From: Tsukamurella sp. M9C
GTDB taxonomy: Bacteria > Actinomycetota > Actinomycetes > Mycobacteriales > Mycobacteriaceae
Reading direction: 5' to 3'
Length of the DNA stretch: 55,968 nt
Assembly: GCF_020169415.1 (NCBI RefSeq)
Contig: NZ_JAIULG010000029.1
Span: 1 to 55,968 of the forward strand
Below, piece by piece: positions 8,158 through 15,861 of the stretch. A model generated the notes under the pieces. The model was given only the letters and a program-made list of their open reading frames with translations, made no database searches and had not been told where the DNA came from. Every line of letters begins with the position of its first letter. Position 1 is the first letter of the stretch. A program made the position numbers and the translations under genes.

Positions 8158-9218
8158 GCGGCGACCGCCCGGTAGAGGGCCGCGTGCCGCGCGGCGGCGG
8201 CGTCCCAGGTGAAGCGCTCGGCGTGCGCGCGGCAGGCCGCCGCCGAGGGGCGCGCACCGTCGAGCCCCGCGGCCAGACGGTCCGCGAGGGCCCCGGCGTC
8301 GCCCGCGGGCACGACGAGATCGGGGGCGAGATCGCGGACCGCGTCGGGGAGGCCGCCGACGTCCGTGACCACCGGGGCGCGGCCGGAGGCGAGGGACTCG
8401 AGGGCGACGAGCCCGAAACCCTCCCAAGCCAGGGACGGGACCGCCGTCAGCGTCGCGGCGGCGTACCGGCGCGCGAGGTCGGCGTCGTCGATCGTTCCCA
8501 CGAAGGTCACAGTATCGGTGATCCCCAGTTCCGCCGCGCGTTGCCGCAGAAGGTCGCGCTGCGAGCCGTCGCCCACGACGTCGAGCCTGGCGTCGGGGTG
8601 TCGTGCCAGCACCGCGGGCCAGGCCCGCAGCAGCACGTCGATGCCCATCCGGCGCTCCAGCCGCCGGACGCAGAGCACGCGGGGCGGACCGTCTGGGGCG
8701 GGGGCCGCGGCGAAGCGCGCGAGGTCGACGCCGGGCGGGATCACGTCGATCGCCCCGCGGTCGGCGCCGTACCGGGCGACGAGCACGTCGGCGAAGGCCT
8801 GCGAGAGCACCACGAACCGGTCGCTGCCGCGGTAGCGGGCGCGTTCGATGAGCGCCTTGACCGCCACGGCGGCGCGGCCCTCGCCCGCGGCGGCGCTCTC
8901 CTGGGCCCACGGGCCGTGGAAGTGGGTGACGAGCGCCGCCCCGCGGGGCGCCGGGCCGAACAGCGCGAAGTGCCGGTCGAGGACCGCGGTGTCCGCGGGC
9001 CCGGGTCGACGGGACGCCCGGATCCGGGCGGCCGTCGAGCCGGCGTCGGGCCCCCAGGTCGCGCCCCCCGACTCCGGGTCGCCGAAGGCCGCGGCGGTGG
9101 CGGCGACGTCGGTCCGCCGGCGCAGGGCCGCGAACAGGTCCGCGAAGTAGCGGGGGAGACCGCCGGGCTCGGTGCCCGGCCAGGTGGTCCCGGTCAGGTG
9201 GACGGGGACCGCGGTCAC
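8154..9218 (-). CDS. Glycosyltransferase family 4
   Basis: A 354-residue GT4 enzyme. The N-terminal half begins VPVHLTGTTWPGTEPGGLPRY, with the glycine-rich acceptor loop. The donor half shows VRRLERRMGID, FVGTIDDADLARRYAAA and EGFGLVALESLASG, the E-x7-E motif. The GTG at 9218 overlaps the stop of the ligase gene (GTGA), so the start is fixed by coupling; upstream ATG codons in this frame fall inside the ligase gene. It is the second gene of the operon, placed directly after the amino acid:carrier-protein ligase. Confidence 0.85.
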   Translation of the reverse strand: MTAVPVHLTGTTWPGTEPGGLPRYFADLFAALRRRTDVAATAAAFGDPESGGATWGPDAGSTAARIRASRRPGPADTAVLDRHFALFGPAPRGAALVTHFHGPWAQESAAAGEGRAAVAVKALIERARYRGSDRFVVLSQAFADVLVARYGADRGAIDVIPPGVDLARFAAAPAPDGPPRVLCVRRLERRMGIDVLLRAWPAVLARHPDARLDVVGDGSQRDLLRQRAAELGITDTVTFVGTIDDADLARRYAAATLTAVPSLAWEGFGLVALESLASGRAPVVTDVGGLPDAVRDLAPDLVVPAGDAGALADRLAAGLDGARPSAAACRAHAERFTWDAAAARHAALYRAVAA

Positions 9219-10168
9219 AGCTGGGCGGAGACGGAACCGGGCCACGTCGCGCGGTCGAGGCCGTGCCGCGCGAGCAGCGCCAGGGCGATCCGTTCGATGC
9301 CGAAGCCGAGGCAGGCACTGTGCGCGGGCGCGCCGTCCACGGTGGTGATGTCGAAGTGCACCCCGAAATGATCGCGGTGGTAGTTGCTGGACGCGACGGC
9401 GACCCCCGGAACGTCCTCGCCGTAGATGGGCACCAGCAGTTCGGTCTTGAGGTTCTCCGCCGTCTGGTTGGCGGCGAGCATGCGGCCCGCGCGGCCGAAG
9501 AAGGGATCCGTCGCGGGGGTCTGCCGGACGGCGAGGCCGAGGTCGCTGAGCAGGTCGGCGGCGCGCGCCACCCACGTGTCGCGGTGCGCGACGGCCGCCC
9601 GGTCCGAGCCGACGCGGACGATCTCGCGCATGCGGAAGGACTGCATCCGGGCCGGATCCGCGGAGGGCTCGCGCCGGAAGCAGTGGCCGGAGACGTCGAC
9701 CCAGGCGCCGTCGCGGGGGAGCTGCCCGCTCAGGACCGGGTACACCGAGTGGCACGCCGACGGCACGAGCGCGACGTCGCTGGCGTGGAAGTGGCCGCCC
9801 CAGTCGTGGCCCGCGTTGCGGCCAGCGAGCAGGAGGCGGTGCTCGGCGTCGCCGCCGGTGTACGTGGAGACCGCGGCCGCGAGCTGCGGGAACGACACGA
9901 TGTAGTCGGTCCGGTCGAGGTACTCGCGCGGCATCACGGGCGGGAAGGACAGCACCGTGGCGGCGCCGCCGTGCACGTCGCGCACCGTGGCGCCGATCAG
10001 CGCGTCGATCGCGGCCGTGAGCTCCGCGAACGCCGCGCCCTGCCCGTACACGCCGTCGACGCCCGACGGGATGAGGAGCCCCGCGTCGAAGAGCGACGCG
10101 CGGAACTCCTGCTGACGTGCGTGCAGGTCAGTAAAGTCGATCGCACGTGCTGCTGCGGCCTGCGTCAT
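9215..10168 (-). CDS. Amino acid:[carrier protein] ligase (class II aminoacyl-tRNA synthetase homologue)
   Basis: A 317-residue relative of the catalytic domain of atypical seryl-tRNA synthetases, without a tRNA-binding domain. In the family, studied in Bradyrhizobium, the enzyme activates glycine or alanine with ATP and loads it on the phosphopantetheine arm of a small carrier protein. By position and spacing the three zinc ligands of that family correspond to Cys139 (SACHS), Glu182 (FRMRE) and Cys286 (HSACLGFG). SACLGFGIERI is class II motif 3 and FRREPS lies in the motif 2 region. The ATG at 10168 follows a strong GGAGAAGAG; the in-frame GTG at 10201 lacks such a site. The divergent gene at 10309 encodes the expected carrier protein. 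The amino acid used cannot be read here. Confidence 0.85.
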   Translation of the reverse strand: MTQAAAARAIDFTDLHARQQEFRASLFDAGLLIPSGVDGVYGQGAAFAELTAAIDALIGATVRDVHGGAATVLSFPPVMPREYLDRTDYIVSFPQLAAAVSTYTGGDAEHRLLLAGRNAGHDWGGHFHASDVALVPSACHSVYPVLSGQLPRDGAWVDVSGHCFRREPSADPARMQSFRMREIVRVGSDRAAVAHRDTWVARAADLLSDLGLAVRQTPATDPFFGRAGRMLAANQTAENLKTELLVPIYGEDVPGVAVASSNYHRDHFGVHFDITTVDGAPAHSACLGFGIERIALALLARHGLDRATWPGSVSAQL

Positions 10169-10194
10169 CGGTCTCTTCTCCGTGGCTGGAACCG

Positions 10195-10225
10195 TTGTCA
10201 CTGCAACATGTTACCAGGCTAGGGT
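10195..10225 (+). promoter_or_regulatory. Promoter of the carrier-protein operon with 19-bp spacer
   Basis: -35 TTGTCA (10195-10200), 19-bp spacer, -10 TAGGGT (10220-10225). The spacer holds the palindrome AACATGTT (10205-10212). The first 13 bases fit TTGTCACWGCAWC, which also occurs at the priming glycosyltransferase promoter (minus strand, 13469 onward), so both may share a regulator. Confidence 0.4.
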
Positions 10226-10308
10226 GTACGACGGCGGCGCGGGAGTCGCGACTGCAAAAGGATTCGCCGCCGGTGTCGCGCCGGTGCGCGACGCTGGTGG
10301 GAGGTGCG

Positions 10309-10545
10309 GTGGACGAGGCGATCCGCTCGATCGTGGGGCGTCATGGCCGGTTGACCAGGCCGATCGCGGAAATTGCGGGTGGTGATGATCTGTTTGCACT
10401 CGGTCTCACGTCCCACGCGGCCGTGAACGTCATGCTGGCTATCGAAGACAGATTCACTATCGAGTTCCCAGACTCGTGCATGAGCAAGAACACATTCAGC
10501 ACTCTGGATTCGATCGCGGCGACGGTCCGCGAGCTCGTCGGCTGA
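10309..10545 (+). CDS. Aminoacyl carrier protein (acyl carrier protein family)
   Basis: A 78-residue, acidic, helical carrier protein. The phosphopantetheine attachment site is Ser35 in DLFALGLTS35H. Ordinary acyl carrier proteins have D-S-L at this place; G-L-T-S-H is what I recall for carrier proteins paired with amino acid:CP ligases. The ligase gene is the divergent neighbour, and a phosphopantetheinyl transferase follows two genes downstream. The GTG at 10309 was chosen because GGAGG lies 4 nt upstream; the in-frame codons from 10147 onward would add an unrelated tail. It should act in the cytoplasm as the aminoacyl-thioester donor. Confidence 0.85.
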   Translation: MDEAIRSIVGRHGRLTRPIAEIAGGDDLFALGLTSHAAVNVMLAIEDRFTIEFPDSCMSKNTFSTLDSIAATVRELVG

Positions 10546-10552
10546 GGCGCCG

Positions 10553-11659
10553 ATGACGCGCATCGCCGTCGTCCACGAGCGGTGGACCGAACAGGGCGGC
10601 TCCGAGAACGTCGCGCGGGCGCTGGTCGACGCCTGGCCCGGCAGCCGCCTCCACGTCGCCTTCGCCGATCCGCGCACCGTCCCCGACGAACTGCGGGGCC
10701 GGATCGCCGTCACGGGGCTCGACGGGGTGCACCGGGCCCTCGGGCGGCGCTCCCACGCACCGCTCATCCCCCTCGCGCCGGCCGCCTGGCGCCGCCACCG
10801 CCCGGACCCCGGCGCGGACGCTGTCGTCATCAGTCACCACGCGATGGCGGTCTCGGCCGCGCAGTCCTGGCCGGACGCCGCGGTCGTCGCCTACGTGCAC
10901 TCGCCCGCCCGCTGGGCGTGGCTGCCCGAGCTGCGGTCCGGGGAGGCCTTCGGTGGCGCCGGCCGGCTCGCGCTCGCGGCGCTCGCCGCGCAGACCCGCG
11001 CGGTCGAGACCGCCGCGGTGCCCTACCTCGACGTCGTGGTCGCCAACTCCACCGCCGTGGCCGAGCGCATCGAGCGCTGGTGGGGCGTCCCGGCCCGGGT
11101 GGTCGCGCCGCCCGTCGACGTCGCGCGGTTCACGCCCGACGGTGCCGCCCCCGGCGACTTCTTCCTGGTCGCGGGGCGCCTCGTGCCGTACCGCCGGGTC
11201 GACCTCGCCATCCGCGCGGCCCAGCGCGCGGGGGTGCGGCTCGTCGTGGCCGGCGACGGGCGGCACGACGCCGCGCTGCGCCGCATCGCCGGCGACGAGA
11301 CCGTCTTCCTCGGCCGCGTCTCGGACGCGGACATGGTGCGCCTGCAGCGCGACGCGATCGCCACCGTCATGCCCGGCGAGGAGGACTTCGGCATCGTGCC
11401 GGTGGAGGCCATGGCGGCGGGCACCCCGGTCCTGGCCCGCGCCGCGGGCGGCGCGCTGGACACCGTGGTGCCCGGGGTCTCCGGGGTGCTCGTGCCCGAC
11501 GGCCCCGACGAGCCGTTCACGGACGCCCTCGCCGCGGCGATGCGCGGCCTGCGGCCCGCGGAGTTCGACCCGGCGGTGCTGCGCGCGCACGCCGAGCGGT
11601 TCTCCGTGCCGGTCTTCCAGGAGCGGATGCGGGCGATCGTCGCGGAGGCGGTCCGGTGA
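10553..11659 (+). CDS. Glycosyltransferase family 4
   Basis: A 368-residue GT-B enzyme beginning MTRIAVVHERWTEQGGSENV, with the acceptor-side glycine loop of GT4 mannosyl- and other transferases. The donor half has VAGRLVPYRRVDLAI, FLGRVSDADMVRL and GEEDFGIVPVEAMAAG, the E-x7-E motif. AYVHSPARWAWLPE near residue 100 is typical of a WbaZ-like subgroup. It lies 7 bp after the carrier protein and overlaps the next start (GTGA), so the three genes form one operon. The donor sugar is not known. Confidence 0.85.
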   Translation: MTRIAVVHERWTEQGGSENVARALVDAWPGSRLHVAFADPRTVPDELRGRIAVTGLDGVHRALGRRSHAPLIPLAPAAWRRHRPDPGADAVVISHHAMAVSAAQSWPDAAVVAYVHSPARWAWLPELRSGEAFGGAGRLALAALAAQTRAVETAAVPYLDVVVANSTAVAERIERWWGVPARVVAPPVDVARFTPDGAAPGDFFLVAGRLVPYRRVDLAIRAAQRAGVRLVVAGDGRHDAALRRIAGDETVFLGRVSDADMVRLQRDAIATVMPGEEDFGIVPVEAMAAGTPVLARAAGGALDTVVPGVSGVLVPDGPDEPFTDALAAAMRGLRPAEFDPAVLRAHAERFSVPVFQERMRAIVAEAVR

Positions 11660-12033
11660 ACCGGGTGGGGATCGACCTCGCCGAGGTGGCGGGCATCGAG
11701 GAATCGGTGGCGCTCTTCGGTGCGCGCTTCACCGAGCGGGTCTTCACCCCGGGCGAGCTCGCCACGTGCGCCGGCGACGCGCGCCGTCTCGCCGCGCGGT
11801 GGGCGGCGAAGGAGGCCGCGATCAAGGCGCTGCGCCTCGGCCCCGACACGGCGACCCCGCCGCGCGAGATCGAGGTCGTCGGCACGCCGCACGGGCCGGA
11901 GCTGCGGCTGCACGGCGGCCTCGCCGCGCGCGCCCGCGAGCAGGGCTGGGTCCGCGCCGAGGTCTCGCTCACCCACACCGACCGCACCGCCGCCGCGGTG
12001 GTGGTCGCCGAGCTCGCGGAGCCCGGCTCCTAG
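11656..12033 (+). CDS. Holo-[acyl-carrier-protein] synthase-like phosphopantetheinyl transferase
   Basis: A 125-residue AcpS-type protein. It has the two family motifs, VGIDLAEV at the N-terminus and RWAAKEAAIKAL in the middle, and ends with the strand SLTHTDRTAAAVVVA. AcpS enzymes transfer 4'-phosphopantetheine from CoA to the carrier-protein serine. Being in the same operon as the carrier protein at 10309, it probably activates that protein specifically. The GTG start overlaps the glycosyltransferase stop. The gene ends in a 4-bp convergent overlap with the priming transferase. Confidence 0.85.
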   Translation: MNRVGIDLAEVAGIEESVALFGARFTERVFTPGELATCAGDARRLAARWAAKEAAIKALRLGPDTATPPREIEVVGTPHGPELRLHGGLAARAREQGWVRAEVSLTHTDRTAAAVVVAELAEPGS

Positions 12034-13400
12034 CGTCCGCCGCGACCGAAGAGCACGGTGCCGACGGAGATCAGGAGAATCTTCGCGTCGAGCCACAGGC
12101 TCCAGTTCTCGATGTAGTAGTTGTCGTACGACGCGCGGTCCCGGATGTCGGTGTCGCCGCGCAGCCCGTGGATCGCGGCCCACCCGGTCAGGCCCACCAT
12201 CACCCGGTGTCGGGACTGATAGGCGGGGATCTCCGCGCCGAAGCGGTTGGCGAAGTGCGGGCGCTCCGGCCGCGGGCCCACCACCGACATGTCGCCCCGC
12301 ACCACGTTCCACAGCTGCGGGAGCTCGTCGATCGAGTGGCGTCGCAGGAACCGGCCGAGCCGGGTGATCCGGAGCCGGTCGTCGGTCCAGTCGCGGTCCG
12401 ACTCCTCGTCGGGGACCGGCCGCATGGTGCGGAACTTGTACAGCGAGAACAGTCGGCCGTCCTGGCCGACCCTGGTCTGCCGGAACAGGATCGGCGCGGT
12501 CGGCTCCTGGAGCTTGATCGCCACGGATACCAGGAGCAGGAGGGGGGCGAGCAGTACCAGGCCCACGAGCGAGGTGACGAACGAGGTCACACGCTTGACC
12601 CGCCAGTGGCTCGAGCGCAGCGCGAGTCGGCGCACCAGGACCAGCGGGGTGGTGTGGATACGGTCCATGTCGCGGTCCTGGTGCACGAACTCGTACAGGC
12701 GCGGGACGACGTAGATCTCGCAGTCCAGGGTGTCGCAGTCGCGCAGCGGTTCGACCAGCGTGGAGTCGCGGTCGCGGGAGAACGCGACGATCACCGTGTC
12801 GATGTCGTGCTCGCGGATCAGGCGGGCCAGGTCGTTGCGGCGCGGGATCACCTCGACCGGGAACGCGGTGGCGTCGAGCGGGTCGTCGTCCATCACCATC
12901 ACGGGCCGCAGCCCGTACTCGGGGAACATGAACATCGAATGGACCAGCTCGCCCGCGACCTTGCCGCCGCCGATGACCAGGGTCCGTCCGCCGTTCTCGG
13001 GGTGCTGTGCGCGGTGCCGCCGGACCGCGCCGTAGTACAGCACGCGCACGCCGAACAGCACCGCCCAGCACAGCGCGGCGCCGATCAGCTGGTAGTGGTC
13101 GTCCTGCCAGACGGTGATGACGCCGATCGGCGCCAGCATCCACCCGGCGATCGCCAGCTGCGGTGCGGCGTCGAGCGCGCTCAGGGTGATCCGGGTGCGG
13201 TACAGCCCGAAGAGGTAGAAGACGCTGACGGCGAGGGAAGCGCCGAGGAGGCCCTCGACCGCGTGGGTGACGTGCGAGGGGGACGAGGAGTTCGTCGCCG
13301 CCAGGAAGGCGTAGATGATCAGGAAGTCGAAGAATGCGAGCGCCCACGAGTGGCGGCGCATGCGGCGGCCGCTGCCGGCCGGTGCACCGTTCAGGCTCAT
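12030..13400 (-). CDS. Polyprenyl-phosphate priming sugar transferase (exopolysaccharide type)
   Basis: A 456-residue WbaP/CpsE-type enzyme that transfers sugar-1-phosphate to undecaprenyl phosphate and starts glycan assembly. Residues about 15-110 hold four membrane segments, about 125-245 a Rossmann-like middle domain (TLVIGGGKVAGEL), then one more membrane segment and the catalytic bacterial sugar transferase domain with LYKFRTM, ELPQLWNVVRGDMS and VVGPRPERP. The length is normal for the family. The ATG at 13400 follows GAGGAG at good spacing. It has its own promoter (13439-13469) facing the condensation-domain gene. Confidence 0.9.
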   Translation of the reverse strand: MSLNGAPAGSGRRMRRHSWALAFFDFLIIYAFLAATNSSSPSHVTHAVEGLLGASLAVSVFYLFGLYRTRITLSALDAAPQLAIAGWMLAPIGVITVWQDDHYQLIGAALCWAVLFGVRVLYYGAVRRHRAQHPENGGRTLVIGGGKVAGELVHSMFMFPEYGLRPVMVMDDDPLDATAFPVEVIPRRNDLARLIREHDIDTVIVAFSRDRDSTLVEPLRDCDTLDCEIYVVPRLYEFVHQDRDMDRIHTTPLVLVRRLALRSSHWRVKRVTSFVTSLVGLVLLAPLLLLVSVAIKLQEPTAPILFRQTRVGQDGRLFSLYKFRTMRPVPDEESDRDWTDDRLRITRLGRFLRRHSIDELPQLWNVVRGDMSVVGPRPERPHFANRFGAEIPAYQSRHRVMVGLTGWAAIHGLRGDTDIRDRASYDNYYIENWSLWLDAKILLISVGTVLFGRGGR

Positions 13401-13438
13401 GTGCTCCTCGGGACTTTCGGATGTTGCTTCGTCGCTCG

Positions 13439-13469
13439 AATATAGGACATTGTCGCGATGCTGTGACAA
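13439..13469 (-). promoter_or_regulatory. Promoter of the priming transferase with 19-bp spacer and dyad
   Basis: Minus strand: -35 TTGTCA (13469-13464), 19-bp spacer, -10 TATATT (13444-13439), then a 31-nt leader with GAGGAG. The spacer contains an inverted repeat, TTGTCGC and GTGACAA (plus strand 13450-13469, one mismatch), a possible operator. Confidence 0.45.
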
Positions 13470-13497
13470 CCAGTGCATTCTGCCATTCGCCCGGACG

Positions 13498-13503
13498 TAG
13501 GGT
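13498..13503 (+). promoter_or_regulatory. -10 element of the condensation-domain gene
   Basis: TAGGGT ends 7 nt before the GTG at 13511. No Shine-Dalgarno sequence is present, so a leaderless start is likely. No clear -35 is seen. Confidence 0.35.
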
Positions 13504-13510
13504 GAGCGGC

Positions 13511-14929
13511 GTGCAGCCACTCCCTTCCCAGGTCGCGATGCTGCAGCTCGCCGCCGAGCAGCCGGGCGCACGGTCGCTCGTCATCGACGCGGCGTGGCGC
13601 ACCGATCTCCGGATCGACACCGCCGCCCTCGAGCGGGCGGCGGCGGGTGCGCTCGCCGAGACCGAGGCCGCCGAGATCGGGGCCGTCGTCGACGGCGGCG
13701 CGCGGTTCGTGGCCGCCCGTCCCGCCCCCGTCGGGGTGGAGCGCTTCGGCACGGAGGAGGCCTACGCGGCGTGGCGCGCAGGCGGCACGCTGCAGCTCGA
13801 CGGTGGGCCGCTGGTGCGCGCGACCATCGTGCGGGTCGGCGGCTCCCACGTCGTGCGGCTCCTCGCGCATCACGCCGTCCTCGACGGCTACGCCGTCACC
13901 CGGGTCTTCCGCCGGATCGTCGCCCGCCTGCGCGCCGAGGCCGACGGTGCGCCCCTCCCGCACGAGCGCCTCGGCGACCTCGCGGCCCTCGCCGCGGAGG
14001 CGGCCCCACTGCGCCCGCCCGACGCCGCGTTCTGGTCCGCCGCGACGGACGGCGTCGGCGACCCCGGCCGCGAGATCGCCTTCGCGGACCGCGTCGCGCC
14101 ACCGTCGGGGCGCCCGCGGCAGCGCCGGGCGCGGATCTCGGCGCCCGGGATCGCGGACCGTCGGACGTGGCCGGCGGAGGCCGTCGCCGTCGTCGCGGCG
14201 TACACCGCCCGGTACCTCGGCACCGCCGAAGCCCACGTCGGTGTGACCGCGGGCCTGCGCCGCACCGCCCTCGAGCGGGCCACGCCCGTGCAGTGGATGG
14301 CCGTGGTGCCCACCCGCCTGGCCGTGCCGCCGGACGCGACGCCCGCGACCCTCGCCGCCGACGTGCGGCGCTGGCTGGCGGCGGCGTCCGAGCGGATCGC
14401 GGGCGGCGAGCGGCCCGAGCAGCTGCTCACTGTGGTCCCCGCCGCCTGGCGAACCGGGCGCCTGCACGGGCCCATCGTCAACGTGCTCCCGGACGTGCGG
14501 ACCGACGGCTGGTCGCTCGACGTGACGGCGTGGGGGCCGGTCCCGGACTGCCTGATCTCGGTGTACTCCGAGCCCGGGGACGAGCTCGTCGTCGACGGCG
14601 TCTTCCATCCCGAGCTCTACGACGCGGCACGGGCCGCCGCCCATGTCGACGCGGTCGCGGCGCTGCTGGGCGCCGCCCTCGCCGCGCCGGATGCGCCGCT
14701 GCCCGCGGTGCCCGCCCGGCCGGTGGATCCGGACCGGATCGCGGTGCCCGGCGGGTGGGCGGTGCCCGCCCGGATCCGCGCCGCGCTCGTCGCGGCGGGC
14801 TTCCCCGCGGACGGCGTCGAGCTGCGGGCCGCGCCGCCGGTCACCGTCGTGCTGCACGGCGTGGACGTCGCGCGCCTGCCGGACGCGCGGGCCGTCCTGC
14901 CGCCGGGCGTGCGCGTCCGGATCAGCTGA
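13511..14929 (+). CDS. Condensation-domain acyltransferase (PapA-like)
   Basis: A 472-residue stand-alone condensation-superfamily protein. The catalytic motif HHxxxDG is present as H120-H121-A-V-L-D125-G126, in the order found in NRPS condensation domains and in mycobacterial PapA enzymes, which move acyl groups from carrier proteins or CoA to hydroxyls or amines. The core covers about 1-395. The last 70 residues are a proline- and valine-rich tail I do not recognise. It lies between the priming transferase and a methyltransferase, next to the carrier-protein system, so it is the best candidate to move the loaded amino acid. That link is inference. The GTG at 13511 fits a leaderless start; GTG 13502 is the alternative. 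Confidence 0.7.
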   Translation: MQPLPSQVAMLQLAAEQPGARSLVIDAAWRTDLRIDTAALERAAAGALAETEAAEIGAVVDGGARFVAARPAPVGVERFGTEEAYAAWRAGGTLQLDGGPLVRATIVRVGGSHVVRLLAHHAVLDGYAVTRVFRRIVARLRAEADGAPLPHERLGDLAALAAEAAPLRPPDAAFWSAATDGVGDPGREIAFADRVAPPSGRPRQRRARISAPGIADRRTWPAEAVAVVAAYTARYLGTAEAHVGVTAGLRRTALERATPVQWMAVVPTRLAVPPDATPATLAADVRRWLAAASERIAGGERPEQLLTVVPAAWRTGRLHGPIVNVLPDVRTDGWSLDVTAWGPVPDCLISVYSEPGDELVVDGVFHPELYDAARAAAHVDAVAALLGAALAAPDAPLPAVPARPVDPDRIAVPGGWAVPARIRAALVAAGFPADGVELRAAPPVTVVLHGVDVARLPDARAVLPPGVRVRIS

Positions 14930-14960
14930 CGATTTGCTAGAACGGCACGAGAACTTGCCG

Positions 14961-14978
14961 GCCGACCGCGTGGTCGGC
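14961..14978. other. Perfect 7-bp hairpin before the methyltransferase
   Basis: GCCGACC and GGTCGGC flank the loop GCGT. It ends 12 nt before the ATG at 14991 and has no T-run. It could be an operator, a leader hairpin or a weak terminator of the preceding gene. Confidence 0.35.
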
Positions 14979-14990
14979 ACGCTGGGTTCC

Positions 14991-15848
14991 ATGGCCGACC
15001 ACGCACACGCGCACTCGCACACCCATCCGGACTGGGAGGCCCTCGCGGCCGAGATCGAGGCGGAGGGGGAGACCCTCCTGCCGTACGTGACGCAGGCGCT
15101 CGACGTCATCGCCGGCGGCGTACCCGCGCCGGGGACGGTGCTGGACGTCGGCTCCGGCCCGGGAGTGTTCTCCACGGCGCTGGCAGCGCGGTTCCCACAG
15201 GCGCGTGTGATCGCGGTCGACGGCGCCCCCGCACTGCTGGACCGCGCCCGGGACCGCGCGACGGCGGCCGGGAACCCGATCGAGACGCTCCCCACCGACC
15301 TGCCCGCGGGGTTCGCGGAGCTGCCCGCCGCCGATCTCATCTGGACCGCGCAGACGATGCACCACGTGGGGGATCAGGGCGCCGCGGTCGCGGCGCTCGC
15401 GAGCCGGCTCAATCCGGGCGGCGTGCTCGCGGTGGCCGAGGGCGGCCTTCCCTCGCGGTTCCTCCCGCGCGACATCGGGCTCGGGCGCCCGGGCCTCGCC
15501 GAGCGGCTCGACGCTCTGCAGGCCGTGGGCTTCGGGGAGATGCGGGCCGCGCTCGATGGCACCGTCGACGCGCCGGAGGACTGGCCCGCGCTGCTGCGGG
15601 CGGCGGGGCTGCGGGACGTGCGGGCCCGCACCTTCCTGGTGGACCGCCCCGCCCCGCTCGACGACGGGGCCCGCCGCGGCGTGGCCCAGATGCTGGGCCG
15701 CTACCTGCGGATGGCGGACCGGCTCGACCCGGACGACGCGGACGTCCTGCGCCGGCTCACCGACCCGGAGGACCCGCAGAACGTGCGACGCCGCCCCGAT
15801 GCCTTCGTGCTGGCCGCACGAACGGTGTACATCGGGACGGCGCCGTGA
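14991..15848 (+). CDS. Class I SAM-dependent methyltransferase
   Basis: A 285-residue methyltransferase. A His-rich start (HAHAHSHTH, residues 4-12) precedes a helical cap, then motif I VLDVGSGPGVF near 46-56, an acidic strand VIAVDGAP, and DLIWTAQTMHHVGD, the motif IV/post-motif region. The substrate is unknown. The polyhistidine segment could bind metal, or may only reflect repeats. It follows the condensation-domain gene by 61 bp on the same strand and may belong to the same locus, for example to methylate the glycan or lipid. It converges on the LGFP lipoprotein gene 13 bp away. Confidence 0.75.
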   Translation: MADHAHAHSHTHPDWEALAAEIEAEGETLLPYVTQALDVIAGGVPAPGTVLDVGSGPGVFSTALAARFPQARVIAVDGAPALLDRARDRATAAGNPIETLPTDLPAGFAELPAADLIWTAQTMHHVGDQGAAVAALASRLNPGGVLAVAEGGLPSRFLPRDIGLGRPGLAERLDALQAVGFGEMRAALDGTVDAPEDWPALLRAAGLRDVRARTFLVDRPAPLDDGARRGVAQMLGRYLRMADRLDPDDADVLRRLTDPEDPQNVRRRPDAFVLAARTVYIGTAP

Positions 15849-15861
15849 CCGTCGTCGGAGA

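Noticed and set aside
9215-10168. Seryl-tRNA synthetase
   Set aside because: The tRNA-binding N-terminal domain is absent and the length is 317 residues. The zinc ligands and the carrier-protein neighbour fit an amino acid:CP ligase.
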